64,000 nucleotides of DNA from Ornithinimicrobium pekingense DSM 21552 (lineage in GTDB: Bacteria; Actinomycetota; Actinomycetes; Actinomycetales; Dermatophilaceae). The notes below the pieces were generated by a model. It had not been told where the DNA came from. It saw nothing but the letters and a program-made list of their open reading frames with translations, and searched no databases. Each line of letters begins with the position of its first letter. The stretch's first letter is position 1. Shown here in pieces: positions 54,479 to 63,140 of this stretch. The DNA lies in NCBI RefSeq assembly GCF_000421185.1, contig NZ_ATWJ01000008.1, positions 186,001 to 250,000 on the forward strand, read 5' to 3'. Both the position numbers and the translations under genes were made by a program.

Positions 54479-55390
54479 ATGATCCAGATCGAGAACCTGA
54501 CCAGGCGCTACGGCGGCTTCACCGCCGTGGACGACATCACCTTCACCGCCCGGCCGGGGCGGGTGACCGGCTTCCTCGGCCCGAACGGCGCCGGCAAGTC
54601 CACCGCCATGCGGATGATGGTCGGCCTGACCACCCCGAGCTCGGGCACCGCGCTGGTGCTCGGACGGCCCTACCGCGCGCTGCCCACACCGACACGGCAC
54701 GTCGGGGCGATGCTCGACGCGACGGCGCAGCACGCGGGGCGGACCGGGCGGGAGACCCTCAACCTCGCGGCCGTCATGGCCGGGCGCGGGCGTCGCGACG
54801 TCGACGCGGCCCTGGAGCGGGTGGGGCTGACCTCCCGGGAGGCGGAGCGTCGCGTCGGCAACTACTCGCTCGGCATGCGGCAGCGGCTCGGCCTCGCCGG
54901 TGCCCTGATCGGCGACCCGCAGGTGCTCGTCCTGGACGAGCCCGCCAACGGCCTGGACCCGGCGGGGATCCGGTGGATGCGCGGCCTGCTGCGCGACTTC
55001 GCCGCGGAGGGCGGCACGGTGCTGCTCAGCTCGCACCTGCTGCACGAGGTGGAGCAGATCGCCCAGGACCTGGTCATGATCGGCCGGGGGCGCATCGTCG
55101 CCCAGGGCACCAAGGAGGAGCTCCTGCAGGCCGGCGGCACCCTCGTGCGCTCGCCCGACCTGGCCGGGCTGGGCACGGCGCTGGAGCGGGACGGCCACGA
55201 GGTGACGCTGCGCGCCGAGGGTGACCTGCGCACGACGGCGACGGCGGAGGAGGTCGCCCGGCTAGCCCTGGCGGCGCAGCTGCTCGTCACCGAGCTGCGC
55301 ACCGCCGGGGGCAGCGGGCTCGAGGAGATGTTCCTGCAGCTCACCGCGGCGGACGCCCGGGAGACCGGCGCCGAGGGCGTCGCGGCATGA
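54479..55390 (+). CDS. ABC transporter ATP-binding protein
   Basis: A 303-residue ATPase. Walker A is GPNGAGKST, the signature is YSLGMRQRLGLAGAL, Walker B is VLVLDEPANGLDP, and the switch is LLSSHLLHEVEQ. The 80-residue C-terminal extension is typical of exporter ATPases of the CcmA/DrrA type linked to peptide or lipid-targeting antibiotic tolerance. The ATG at 54479 has a GGGGAC-like RBS. The stop overlaps the permease start (ATGA). It is divergent from the two-component genes, so it is probably induced by them. Confidence 0.93.
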   Translation: MIQIENLTRRYGGFTAVDDITFTARPGRVTGFLGPNGAGKSTAMRMMVGLTTPSSGTALVLGRPYRALPTPTRHVGAMLDATAQHAGRTGRETLNLAAVMAGRGRRDVDAALERVGLTSREAERRVGNYSLGMRQRLGLAGALIGDPQVLVLDEPANGLDPAGIRWMRGLLRDFAAEGGTVLLSSHLLHEVEQIAQDLVMIGRGRIVAQGTKEELLQAGGTLVRSPDLAGLGTALERDGHEVTLRAEGDLRTTATAEEVARLALAAQLLVTELRTAGGSGLEEMFLQLTAADARETGAEGVAA

Positions 55391-56265
55391 GCACGACCAC
55401 CCCCAGAGCCGGCACGACCGGCACGACCCGCCCGACCCGCACGACCCTCGAGGAGAGCGCCATGACCACGACCGCCCGACCGGGGACCGAGACGGCATAC
55501 CCGCCGCAGATCGACGCGGTGGGCGCACTGCCCTTCTCCCGGCTGCTGCGCACCGAGCTGCGCAAGCTCATCGACACCCGCGCAGGGCGGTGGCTGGTCG
55601 TCGCCATCCTGGTGATCACCGCGCTGTCGATGGGCGTCACGCTGTGGCTCAACCGGGAGACCGGCACCGGCATGCTCGGGCTGATGCTGGCGGCCAACAT
55701 CCCGCAGGCGCTGCTCATCCCGATCCTGGGCGTCATGACGGCGGCCAACGAATGGGGCCAGCGCACCGCACTCATCACCTTCACCCAGGAGCCCCGCCGG
55801 CTGCGGGTGATGGCCGCCAAGACGCTCGCCGCGGTGCTGCTGGGCCTCGGGGTGCTCCTCGTGACGACCCTGCTGGCAGCCGCCGCCCACACGGTCTCGG
55901 TCTCCGCCGCCGGTGGGGGTGAGGTCGACGCGTGGCTGGGCTGGCCGTTGACCGTCAACCTGCTGGTGCTGCAGACCATCGGGGTCCTCATGGGCGTGGC
56001 CTTCGGCGCGCTGTTCCTCAACGTGCCGGTGGGCATCGTCGCCTACTTCCTCGTCCCCATGCTCTCGCCGCTGCTCTTCCTCACCACGGCGTGGCTGCGG
56101 GAGAACTCAGCCTGGCTGGACATGTCCGTCGCCCAGGGCGCGCTCCTCGGCGACGAGTGGGCGACCGGTGAGCAGTGGGCCCAGGTGGGCACCACGAGCG
56201 CGCTGTGGATCCTGCTGCCGCTGGCCGTCGGCTTCTGGCGGGTGGCCCGGCGCGAGGTGAAGTGA
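55387..56265 (+). CDS. ABC-2-type transporter permease
   Basis: A 292-residue membrane protein with about six hydrophobic segments. These start at LVVAILVITALSMGVTLWL and include LMLAANIPQALLIPILGVM, LAAVLLGLGVLLVTTLLAAAAH and ILLPLAVGFWRVARREVK. The N-terminal 45 residues are Thr-rich and cytoplasmic; an internal ATG at 55462 (MTTTARPG) is an alternative start. It forms the exporter with the ATPase gene that overlaps it by 4 nt. It converges on hspR with a 16-nt gap. Confidence 0.88.
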   Translation: MSTTTPRAGTTGTTRPTRTTLEESAMTTTARPGTETAYPPQIDAVGALPFSRLLRTELRKLIDTRAGRWLVVAILVITALSMGVTLWLNRETGTGMLGLMLAANIPQALLIPILGVMTAANEWGQRTALITFTQEPRRLRVMAAKTLAAVLLGLGVLLVTTLLAAAAHTVSVSAAGGGEVDAWLGWPLTVNLLVLQTIGVLMGVAFGALFLNVPVGIVAYFLVPMLSPLLFLTTAWLRENSAWLDMSVAQGALLGDEWATGEQWAQVGTTSALWILLPLAVGFWRVARREVK

Positions 56266-56281
56266 CGAGCCGGTGCTCGTC

Positions 56282-56722
56282 TCAGTCCGGGAACGGCCAG
56301 CCGTGGGGACGCCAGAGCGCCAGCGCGGTGCTGCCCGAGCTGGCCCGTGGCCGGGTGCCGGCCCGCAGCGCGATGACCTCGCCGGAGCGGCCGGCGGCGA
56401 AGACCCGCTGCGACTGGCCCAGGGCCTCGCGCAGGGCGTGGTTCTCCGCGGTGAGCTCGGCGAGCCGGCTGCGCATCGCCTCGACCTGCATCTCCAGGTC
56501 GAGGATGCGCTGGATCCCGGCGAGGCTCACGCCCTCGGTGGAGAGGCGCTGCACCTCCCGCAGCCGGTCGATGTCGCGGGAGGAGTAGCGCCGGCCACCG
56601 CCCCGGGTGCGGGACGGGGTGACCAGGCCGAGGCGGTCGTACTGGCGCAGGGTCTGGGCGTGCATCCCTGCCAGCTCGGCCGCCACCGAGATCACGTAGA
56701 CGGGGGTGTCACGGTCGACCAC
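56282..56722 (-). CDS. hspR: MerR-family heat shock repressor HspR
   Basis: A 146-residue MerR-type repressor. The N-terminal winged helix reads VYVISVAAELAGMHAQTLRQYDRLGLVTPSRTRGGGRRYSSRDI, the typical HspR form. A coiled-coil dimerisation helix (DLEMQVEAMRSRLAELTAENHALREAL) follows. In actinobacteria HspR binds HAIR operators with DnaK as co-repressor. It is the last gene of dnaK-grpE-dnaJ-hspR, 6 nt after dnaJ, starting with GTG 56722. HAIR-like sites are seen upstream of dnaK and clpB, which closes the loop inside this window. Confidence 0.93.
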   Translation of the reverse strand: MVDRDTPVYVISVAAELAGMHAQTLRQYDRLGLVTPSRTRGGGRRYSSRDIDRLREVQRLSTEGVSLAGIQRILDLEMQVEAMRSRLAELTAENHALREALGQSQRVFAAGRSGEVIALRAGTRPRASSGSTALALWRPHGWPFPD

Positions 56723-56728
56723 GGGTCA

Positions 56729-57778
56729 TCACGCCCTCGCCTGACGCATCAGCTCGCTGCGGGGGTCGGCCGCCCCCTCCTCGTCGCGGAGGGTCTCGAC
56801 CGCCTCGCGCGCGGCGTCGGACAGCCGCTGCGGCACGACGACCTGCACCCTGACGAGCAGGTCGCCGGTGCCCTTGCTGGTCTCGATGCCCCGGCCCTTG
56901 ACGCGCAGCACACGCCCTGAGGGGGTGCCCGGGGCGATCCGGACCTTGACGGTGCCGCCGTCCAGGGTCGGCACGGCGACCGTGGCTCCCAGCGCGGCCT
57001 CGCTGAAGGTGACCGGCAGGTCCACGGTGAGGTTGTCGCCGTCCCGGCCGAAGACGGGGTGCGGGCGCACGGTCACGTGCAGGATCAGGTCGCCCGGCTC
57101 CCCGCCCTGGACCGGGGAGGGCATCCCCTTGCCGCGCAGCCGGATCTTCTGGCCGTCCTTGACGCCGGCCGGGATCCTGGTGGTGATGCGTCCGCCGTCG
57201 GGCTTGCTGAGGGTGACGGTGTCACCGCTCGCCGCGGCACGGAAGTCGATCGCGGTGCGGGCCTCCACGTCCTGGCCCTTGGCCGTACCCCGCTGCCCGC
57301 GCTGGCCGAAACCGCCGGGGAAGCCCTGGCCACCACCGGGGAAGCCCTGGCCGCCGCCGGGCTGGAAGCCACCGGCGCCGCCGAAGGCACCGAGCAGGTC
57401 CTCGAGGTCGATCCCGCCCCCGCCTCCGGTGGAGAAGCGCACGTTCTGGGCGCCGCCGCCACCGCCGAACATCTGGGCGAAGACGTCCTCGAAGCCGCCG
57501 CCACCGGGCCCACCGGGGCCGCCGGCGGTGAACCGGGCTCCGCCGCCCATCGCGCGGACGGCGTCGTACTGCTTGCGCTGCTCGGGGTCGGAGAGGACCG
57601 CGTAGGCCTCGCCGATGTCCTTGAACTTCTGCTCCGCCGCCGCGTCACCGGGCTTGGAGTCCGGGTGCCACTCGCGCGCGAGCTTGCGGTAGGTCTTCTT
57701 CAGCGTCTTCTCGTCGACGTCCTTGGGGACGCCGAGGATCGCGTAGAAGTCCTTCTCCATCCAGTCCTGGCTGACCAA
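56729..57778 (-). CDS. dnaJ: DnaJ co-chaperone without zinc finger
   Basis: A 349-residue J protein. The J domain carries HPD at residues 38-40. It is followed by a Gly/Phe region with the internal repeat GGGQGFPGGGQGFPGG and two C-terminal substrate-binding domains (RIPAGVKDGQKIRLRGKG, VRIAPGTPSGRVLRVKGRG). The four CxxCxGxG zinc motifs of classic DnaJ are absent, so this is the CbpA-like type. The start is TTG 57776-57778: the family N terminus SQDWxEKDFY begins there and AAGGAGGTGAGGAC precedes it. The next Met (ATG 57760) would cut the conserved part. It stimulates the DnaK ATPase. Confidence 0.92.
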   Translation of the reverse strand: MVSQDWMEKDFYAILGVPKDVDEKTLKKTYRKLAREWHPDSKPGDAAAEQKFKDIGEAYAVLSDPEQRKQYDAVRAMGGGARFTAGGPGGPGGGGFEDVFAQMFGGGGGAQNVRFSTGGGGGIDLEDLLGAFGGAGGFQPGGGQGFPGGGQGFPGGFGQRGQRGTAKGQDVEARTAIDFRAAASGDTVTLSKPDGGRITTRIPAGVKDGQKIRLRGKGMPSPVQGGEPGDLILHVTVRPHPVFGRDGDNLTVDLPVTFSEAALGATVAVPTLDGGTVKVRIAPGTPSGRVLRVKGRGIETSKGTGDLLVRVQVVVPQRLSDAAREAVETLRDEEGAADPRSELMRQARA

Positions 57779-57897
57779 CGGTCCTCACCTCCTTCGTCTT
57801 CTCGACCTTCTCCCGACCGAGGTCACGGTCTGTACGCCATTGTCCCCACCGACGACGCCGTGTGCCCGCATCTGCGGCCACCGGGGACTCCGGGTAT

Positions 57898-57955
57898 GGC
57901 GTGCACGCCGCGTCCCCGGTCGGGGGTGGGGCGTGCACGCCACGTCCTCGGTCGG
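57898..57955. repeat. two 26-bp direct repeats, each with a 12-bp palindrome
   Basis: Copies at 57898-57923 and 57930-57955 differ at only 2 of 26 bases. Each begins with the perfect palindrome GGCGTGCACGCC. They lie directly after the grpE stop, in the 177-bp gap before dnaJ. Confidence 0.75.
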
Positions 57956-58620
57956 TCAGGCGGGGTCGGCCACCGCGACGCGTGCCGCGCGGACGACCTT
58001 GTCGTTGACCACGAACCCCGGCTGGATCACCTGCACGACCGTCATCTCCGTCGAGCCCTCGGGCAGCTCGACGCCGGGGCTGTCGGCCGGCAGGTGCATG
58101 AGCGCCTCGTGCACGGTGGGATCGAAGACGTCGCCGACCTCGCCCACGCGCCGGACGCCGAACCGCTCCAGGGTGACCTCGAGCTTGTCCGCGATCGCCC
58201 GCAGCGGGGTGCCCTCGCCGAGGTCACCGTGCTCGCGGGCCGAGTGGATGTCGTCCATGACCGGCAGCAGGGCCTCGATGACCGAGGAGACCGCGCGGTC
58301 CTTGTCCGCCTCGCGCTCCCGCTGGGTGCGGTTGCGGAAGTTGACGAACTCCGCCTGCATCCGGCGCATCTCCTCCAGCCGCTCGGCGGCCAGGGCGGTG
58401 TCCGGGTGCGCGTCGTCACCGGCAGCGCCGGCGTCGGTCACGCCGGTGTCCGCACCGGCATCGCCGTCGGCCTGGCCGGGCGCCGGCTCGGGCGCGGTCT
58501 GCGGGGTGCGCGGCTGACCCGTCTCGGGGTCGATGCGCCGCTTGTCCCGGATGACCGGCCCCGAGCCGGGGTGCTCCTCGTCGCGAGGAGCACCCCCGGT
58601 CTGGGTGCCGAAGCTGTCCG

Positions 58621-58624
<4 letters not shown>
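57956..58624 (-). CDS. grpE: nucleotide exchange factor GrpE
   Basis: A 222-residue exchange factor for DnaK. The N-terminal 75 residues are acidic, Pro/Gly-rich and likely disordered. The long coiled-coil helix ([35 protein letters not shown]) and the beta-wing domain ([26 protein letters not shown]) are typical. GTG 58622-58624 overlaps the dnaK TGA (GTGA), so translation is coupled. A stable stem-loop (58568-58596) lies in its first 20 codons. Confidence 0.95.
58568..58596 (-). other. 13-bp hairpin within the first codons of grpE mRNA
   Basis: Arms 58568-58580 and 58584-58596 pair perfectly around 3 nt, about 28-56 nt after the grpE GTG. It may regulate grpE translation or process the dnaK-grpE mRNA (inference). 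Confidence 0.5.
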
Positions 58625-60531
<1,907 letters not shown>

Positions 60532-60583
60532 GTGGTGGTCTCCTTCGGGTATGAGGTGCGCCGCACCCGGGCGGGTGGACGCG

Positions 60584-60604
60584 GTTGACACGTCAGGACT
60601 CAAC
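60584..60604. promoter_or_regulatory. HAIR-like operator 1 of the dnaK operon
   Basis: GTTGACA-N7-ACTCAAC on the plus strand has the HAIR spacing with an imperfect left arm. It overlaps the -10 and the transcription start region of the dnaK promoter, so HspR binding would block RNA polymerase. Confidence 0.65.
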
Positions 60605-60631
60605 TCTGTGCGGCGCGGTCGATCTTGTCAA
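60603..60631 (-). promoter_or_regulatory. dnaK promoter
   Basis: On the minus strand TTGACA (60626-60631) serves as -35 and CAGAGT (60603-60608) as -10, with a 17-bp spacer, a near-consensus vegetative promoter about 70 nt before the dnaK ATG. Confidence 0.7.
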
Positions 60632-60647
60632 GCTCGCGCTCACCGAA

Positions 60648-60668
60648 GTTGAGTTCACCTGGCTCAAC
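60648..60668. promoter_or_regulatory. HAIR operator 2 of the dnaK operon
   Basis: GTTGAGT-N7-GCTCAAC is close to the consensus CTTGAGT-N7-ACTCAAG. It lies just upstream of the -35; its centre is 64 bp from that of operator 1, about six helical turns. Confidence 0.75.
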
Positions 60669-60738
60669 CTGCGCCCGGGCGGATGTGTTCCCCGGGCGGC
60701 TCCACCCCTCCCGTGCTGCGCCCGGGCCCCGGACGGCC

Positions 60739-60744
60739 TAGCGT
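60739..60744 (+). promoter_or_regulatory. -10 hexamer of a leaderless gene
   Basis: TAGCGT stands 7 nt before ATG 60752 with no Shine-Dalgarno in between. Confidence 0.6.
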
Positions 60745-60751
60745 GCTGCCC

Positions 60752-61372
60752 ATGGCTACCGACACCGCGCCGCTGACCGCCCTCGCGCTCAACTGCACGC
60801 TGAGCCCCTCCCCCGCGGAGTCCAGCACCCAGGTGCTCGCCCAGCAGGTGCTGGACGCCCTGGCCCGGCACGGCGTGAGCGGCTCGCAGGTGCGCGTCGT
60901 CGACCATGACGTGCGACCGGGCGTCGAGAAGGACATGGGCGACGGCGACGAGTGGCCGGCCATCCGCGAGCAGGTGATGGAGGCCGACATCCTCGTGCTC
61001 GCCACGCCCACCTGGATGGGCCAGCACACCAGCGTGGCCCAGCGGGTGCTGGAGCGGCTCGACGCCGAGTTGTCGGAGACCGACGACGAGGGGCGGCTGC
61101 TGACCTTCGGCAAGGTGGCGCTGGCCGTGGTGGTCGGCAACGAGGACGGGGCGCACCACATCAGCGCCGTCCTCTTCCAGGCGCTCAACGACGTCGGCTT
61201 CACCGTCCCGGCCAACGGCGTGACCTACTGGAACGGCGAGGCCATGCACACCGTGGACTACAAGGACCTCGACGAGACGCCGGAGGCGACCGCCTCGGCC
61301 ACGGCGACCGCGGCCACCAACGCCGCCCACCTGGCCCGGCTGCTGCGCCTGGACGGCTACCCGGCGGTCTGA
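60752..61372 (+). CDS. NADPH-dependent FMN reductase / flavodoxin-fold oxidoreductase (WrbA-like)
   Basis: A 206-residue flavodoxin-like protein. The phosphate-binding start is ALALNCTLSPSPAESSTQVL, and MEADILVLATPTWMGQHTSVAQRVLERLD and FGKVALAVVVGNEDGAHHISA follow, as in NAD(P)H-dependent FMN reductases. It likely reduces quinones or small flavins. The gene diverges from dnaK across 220 bp that hold the HAIR sites. An Ala/Thr-rich C terminus (ATASATATAATNAAHLA) is unusual. Because the HAIR sites lie between the two genes, HspR might also act on this gene, but the promoter 60739 is 71 bp away. Confidence 0.85.
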   Translation: MATDTAPLTALALNCTLSPSPAESSTQVLAQQVLDALARHGVSGSQVRVVDHDVRPGVEKDMGDGDEWPAIREQVMEADILVLATPTWMGQHTSVAQRVLERLDAELSETDDEGRLLTFGKVALAVVVGNEDGAHHISAVLFQALNDVGFTVPANGVTYWNGEAMHTVDYKDLDETPEATASATATAATNAAHLARLLRLDGYPAV

Positions 61373-61404
61373 GGCAACCTTTCCCCGTCCCCCCGCGACA
61401 CAGG

Positions 61405-61430
61405 GGTATGACGTGGCTCCACGTCATACC
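61405..61430. promoter_or_regulatory. 26-bp perfect palindrome
   Basis: The 12-bp arms (GGTATGACGTGG on the left, its complement on the right) flank a 2-bp centre. It lies 42 bp before the start of the exported AMIN-like gene and 33 bp after the flavodoxin stop. It resembles a dimeric repressor operator; as an RNA hairpin it could also end the upstream transcript. Confidence 0.65.
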
Positions 61431-61471
61431 TCACCCGGGCAGCCGCCCGGACGACGCAAGGGGAAGAGACC

Positions 61472-62068
61472 ATGGGGACGCGACGGACCCGACGACAGCT
61501 CACCGCACTGGCCGCGGCAGCGGCCCTGGCCGCCGGGCTCGGGGCACCCGCCTCGGCCCTGGCCGGCCCGGCCACCACCCTCGCCACGACGGCGCGGCCC
61601 TACTGCGGGATCACCTGGGGCTCGCTGGCCAAGGCCAACGCGGTCTCGCACACCACCGGCACCCTCAGCGGGGTCCGGTCCGGGCGCCACGACTGCTTCG
61701 ACCGCCTGGTCCTCGACGTCGCGAAGGTGCCCCGGTCGCTCAGCTACGACGTGCGCTACGTCACCACGGTGCGCGAGGACGGCAGCGGCAGGGCCGTGCC
61801 GCTCAAGGGCGATGCCGACCTGCGGATCGTCCTGCGGGCGCCGGCCTACGACGACCAGGGGCGCGCGACCTTCACACCGCGCAGCCGCACGAACGTCGTC
61901 GACGTCACCGGTTACTCCACCTTCCGGCAGGTGGCCTGGGCCGGCAGCTTCGAGGGACAGACCACGCTGGGCCTGGGCGTGCGCGCCCGGCTGCCGATGC
62001 GCGTCTTCGTGCTGGACGGGCCCGGTGACGGCGCGCGGCTGGTGATCGACGTCGCCCACCGGTGGTGA
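61472..62068 (+). CDS. exported AMIN-like domain protein
   Basis: A 198-residue secreted protein. A signal peptide (MGTRRTRRQLTALAAAAALAAG, cleavage probably after ASA or ALA near residue 28-31; the RR pairs could suit Tat but lack the full motif) precedes a beta-rich domain with two Cys (YCGITWGS, HDCFDRLVLDV). This matches the actinobacterial AMIN-like lipoprotein family known from memory (GxRSGxHxCFDRVVFD type). Its function is unknown; AMIN domains bind cell-wall glycans or lipids. An AGGGGAAG RBS precedes the ATG. The 26-bp palindrome upstream suggests regulated expression. Confidence 0.78.
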   Translation: MGTRRTRRQLTALAAAAALAAGLGAPASALAGPATTLATTARPYCGITWGSLAKANAVSHTTGTLSGVRSGRHDCFDRLVLDVAKVPRSLSYDVRYVTTVREDGSGRAVPLKGDADLRIVLRAPAYDDQGRATFTPRSRTNVVDVTGYSTFRQVAWAGSFEGQTTLGLGVRARLPMRVFVLDGPGDGARLVIDVAHRW

Positions 62069-62075
62069 GCCCTGC

Positions 62076-62112
62076 GCGGCGCCCGCGTCGGTCGGACCGG
62101 CGCGGGCGCCGC
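62076..62112 (+). terminator. 12-bp hairpin terminator
   Basis: Arms 62076-62087 and 62101-62112 pair perfectly around a 13-nt loop, 8 nt after the AMIN-like gene stop. Confidence 0.7.
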
Positions 62113-62134
62113 CGCGTCTCCCAGGATGAGGGGT

Positions 62135-63118
62135 ATGGAGCTCCTGCTGCTCGGCGGAACCGCCTTCCTCGGCCGCCAGATCGCCCTGTCCGCCCTGGCC
62201 GACGGCCACTCGGTCACCTGCCTGGCCCGGGGCAGCGCCCCGCCGCCGGAGGGCGTCACCTTCGTCCCCGGTGACCGCGACGACGACGCCGCCGACGCCC
62301 TGGCCCCCGTGGCCGGTCGTCGCTGGGACGCCGTGGTCGACCTGACCAGCCAGCCCGGCCGTGCACGCAGGGCGCTGCGCGACCTGCGGGCCGACCACTG
62401 GGTGTTCGTGTCCACGGCCAACGTCTACGCCGGGACGACGCCGGCCGGCCACCGCGAGACCGACGCCCTGACGCCGGCGCTGCAGGCCGAGGTCATGGCC
62501 GGGCCCGAGGACTACGGGGCTGCCAAGGTGGCCTGCGAGCAGCTCTACGCCGGGTCGGGCACGACCGCGACGCTCGTGCGCTCCGGGCTGATCGGCGGGG
62601 CGGGCGACACCTCGGGCCGGTCGGGCTACTGGCCGTGGCGCTTTGCGCACCCGGTCGGCGACGGGTCGGCCGTCGCCGTGCCCGACGACCCCGGCTTCCC
62701 CTGCGCGCTCGTCGACGTGCGCGACATCGCCTCCTTCGTCGTCACCGCCGCCCGCGAGCGCCTCGACGGGCCCTACAACGTCACGGGGCCGACCACACCG
62801 CTCTCGGAGGTGCTCGCGACCGCGGCCGAGGTGGCGGGGACGGCCGCCCGGCCCCACCCGGTGCCCCCGGCCCGGCTGGCCGAGCTCGGCGTGAACCCGT
62901 GGATGGGGCCGCGCTCGATGCCGCTGTGGATCGACGACCCCACCATGCGCGGCTTCGGGACCATGGACACCTCCCGGGCCCGTGCCGCCGGGCTGGTGAC
63001 CCGGCCGCTGGCCGAGACGCTGCGCGCGGCCCTGGCCTACGAGGAGAACCGCGAGGGCGAGCGACCGACCGGGCTCACCGACGAGGAGGAGCACGAGGTG
63101 CTGGCCGCGGTGCGCTGA
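62135..63118 (+). CDS. NAD-dependent epimerase/dehydratase-like protein (extended SDR)
   Basis: A 327-residue extended SDR. The Rossmann motif is LLLLGGTAFLGRQIA at residues 3-17. The NAD region DDDAADALAPVAGRRWDAVVDLT and FVSTANVYAG follow, with Tyr and Lys in EDYGAAKVACEQLY. It resembles reductase-type epimerases of plant CSP41/isoflavone reductase style found in actinobacteria; the substrate is unknown. ATG 62135 is chosen because CAGGAT stands 7 nt upstream and the fold begins at MELLLLGG. The patatin gene starts 22 nt after its stop. Confidence 0.87.
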   Translation: MELLLLGGTAFLGRQIALSALADGHSVTCLARGSAPPPEGVTFVPGDRDDDAADALAPVAGRRWDAVVDLTSQPGRARRALRDLRADHWVFVSTANVYAGTTPAGHRETDALTPALQAEVMAGPEDYGAAKVACEQLYAGSGTTATLVRSGLIGGAGDTSGRSGYWPWRFAHPVGDGSAVAVPDDPGFPCALVDVRDIASFVVTAARERLDGPYNVTGPTTPLSEVLATAAEVAGTAARPHPVPPARLAELGVNPWMGPRSMPLWIDDPTMRGFGTMDTSRARAAGLVTRPLAETLRAALAYEENREGERPTGLTDEEEHEVLAAVR

Positions 63119-63128
63119 GGCAACGGCA

Positions 63129-63134
63129 TACCCT
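63129..63134 (+). promoter_or_regulatory. -10 hexamer of the patatin gene
   Basis: TACCCT stands 6 nt before GTG 63141. It is part of the leaderless pattern and overlaps a GGCATACC octamer. Confidence 0.5.
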
Positions 63135-63140
63135 CGGGGC

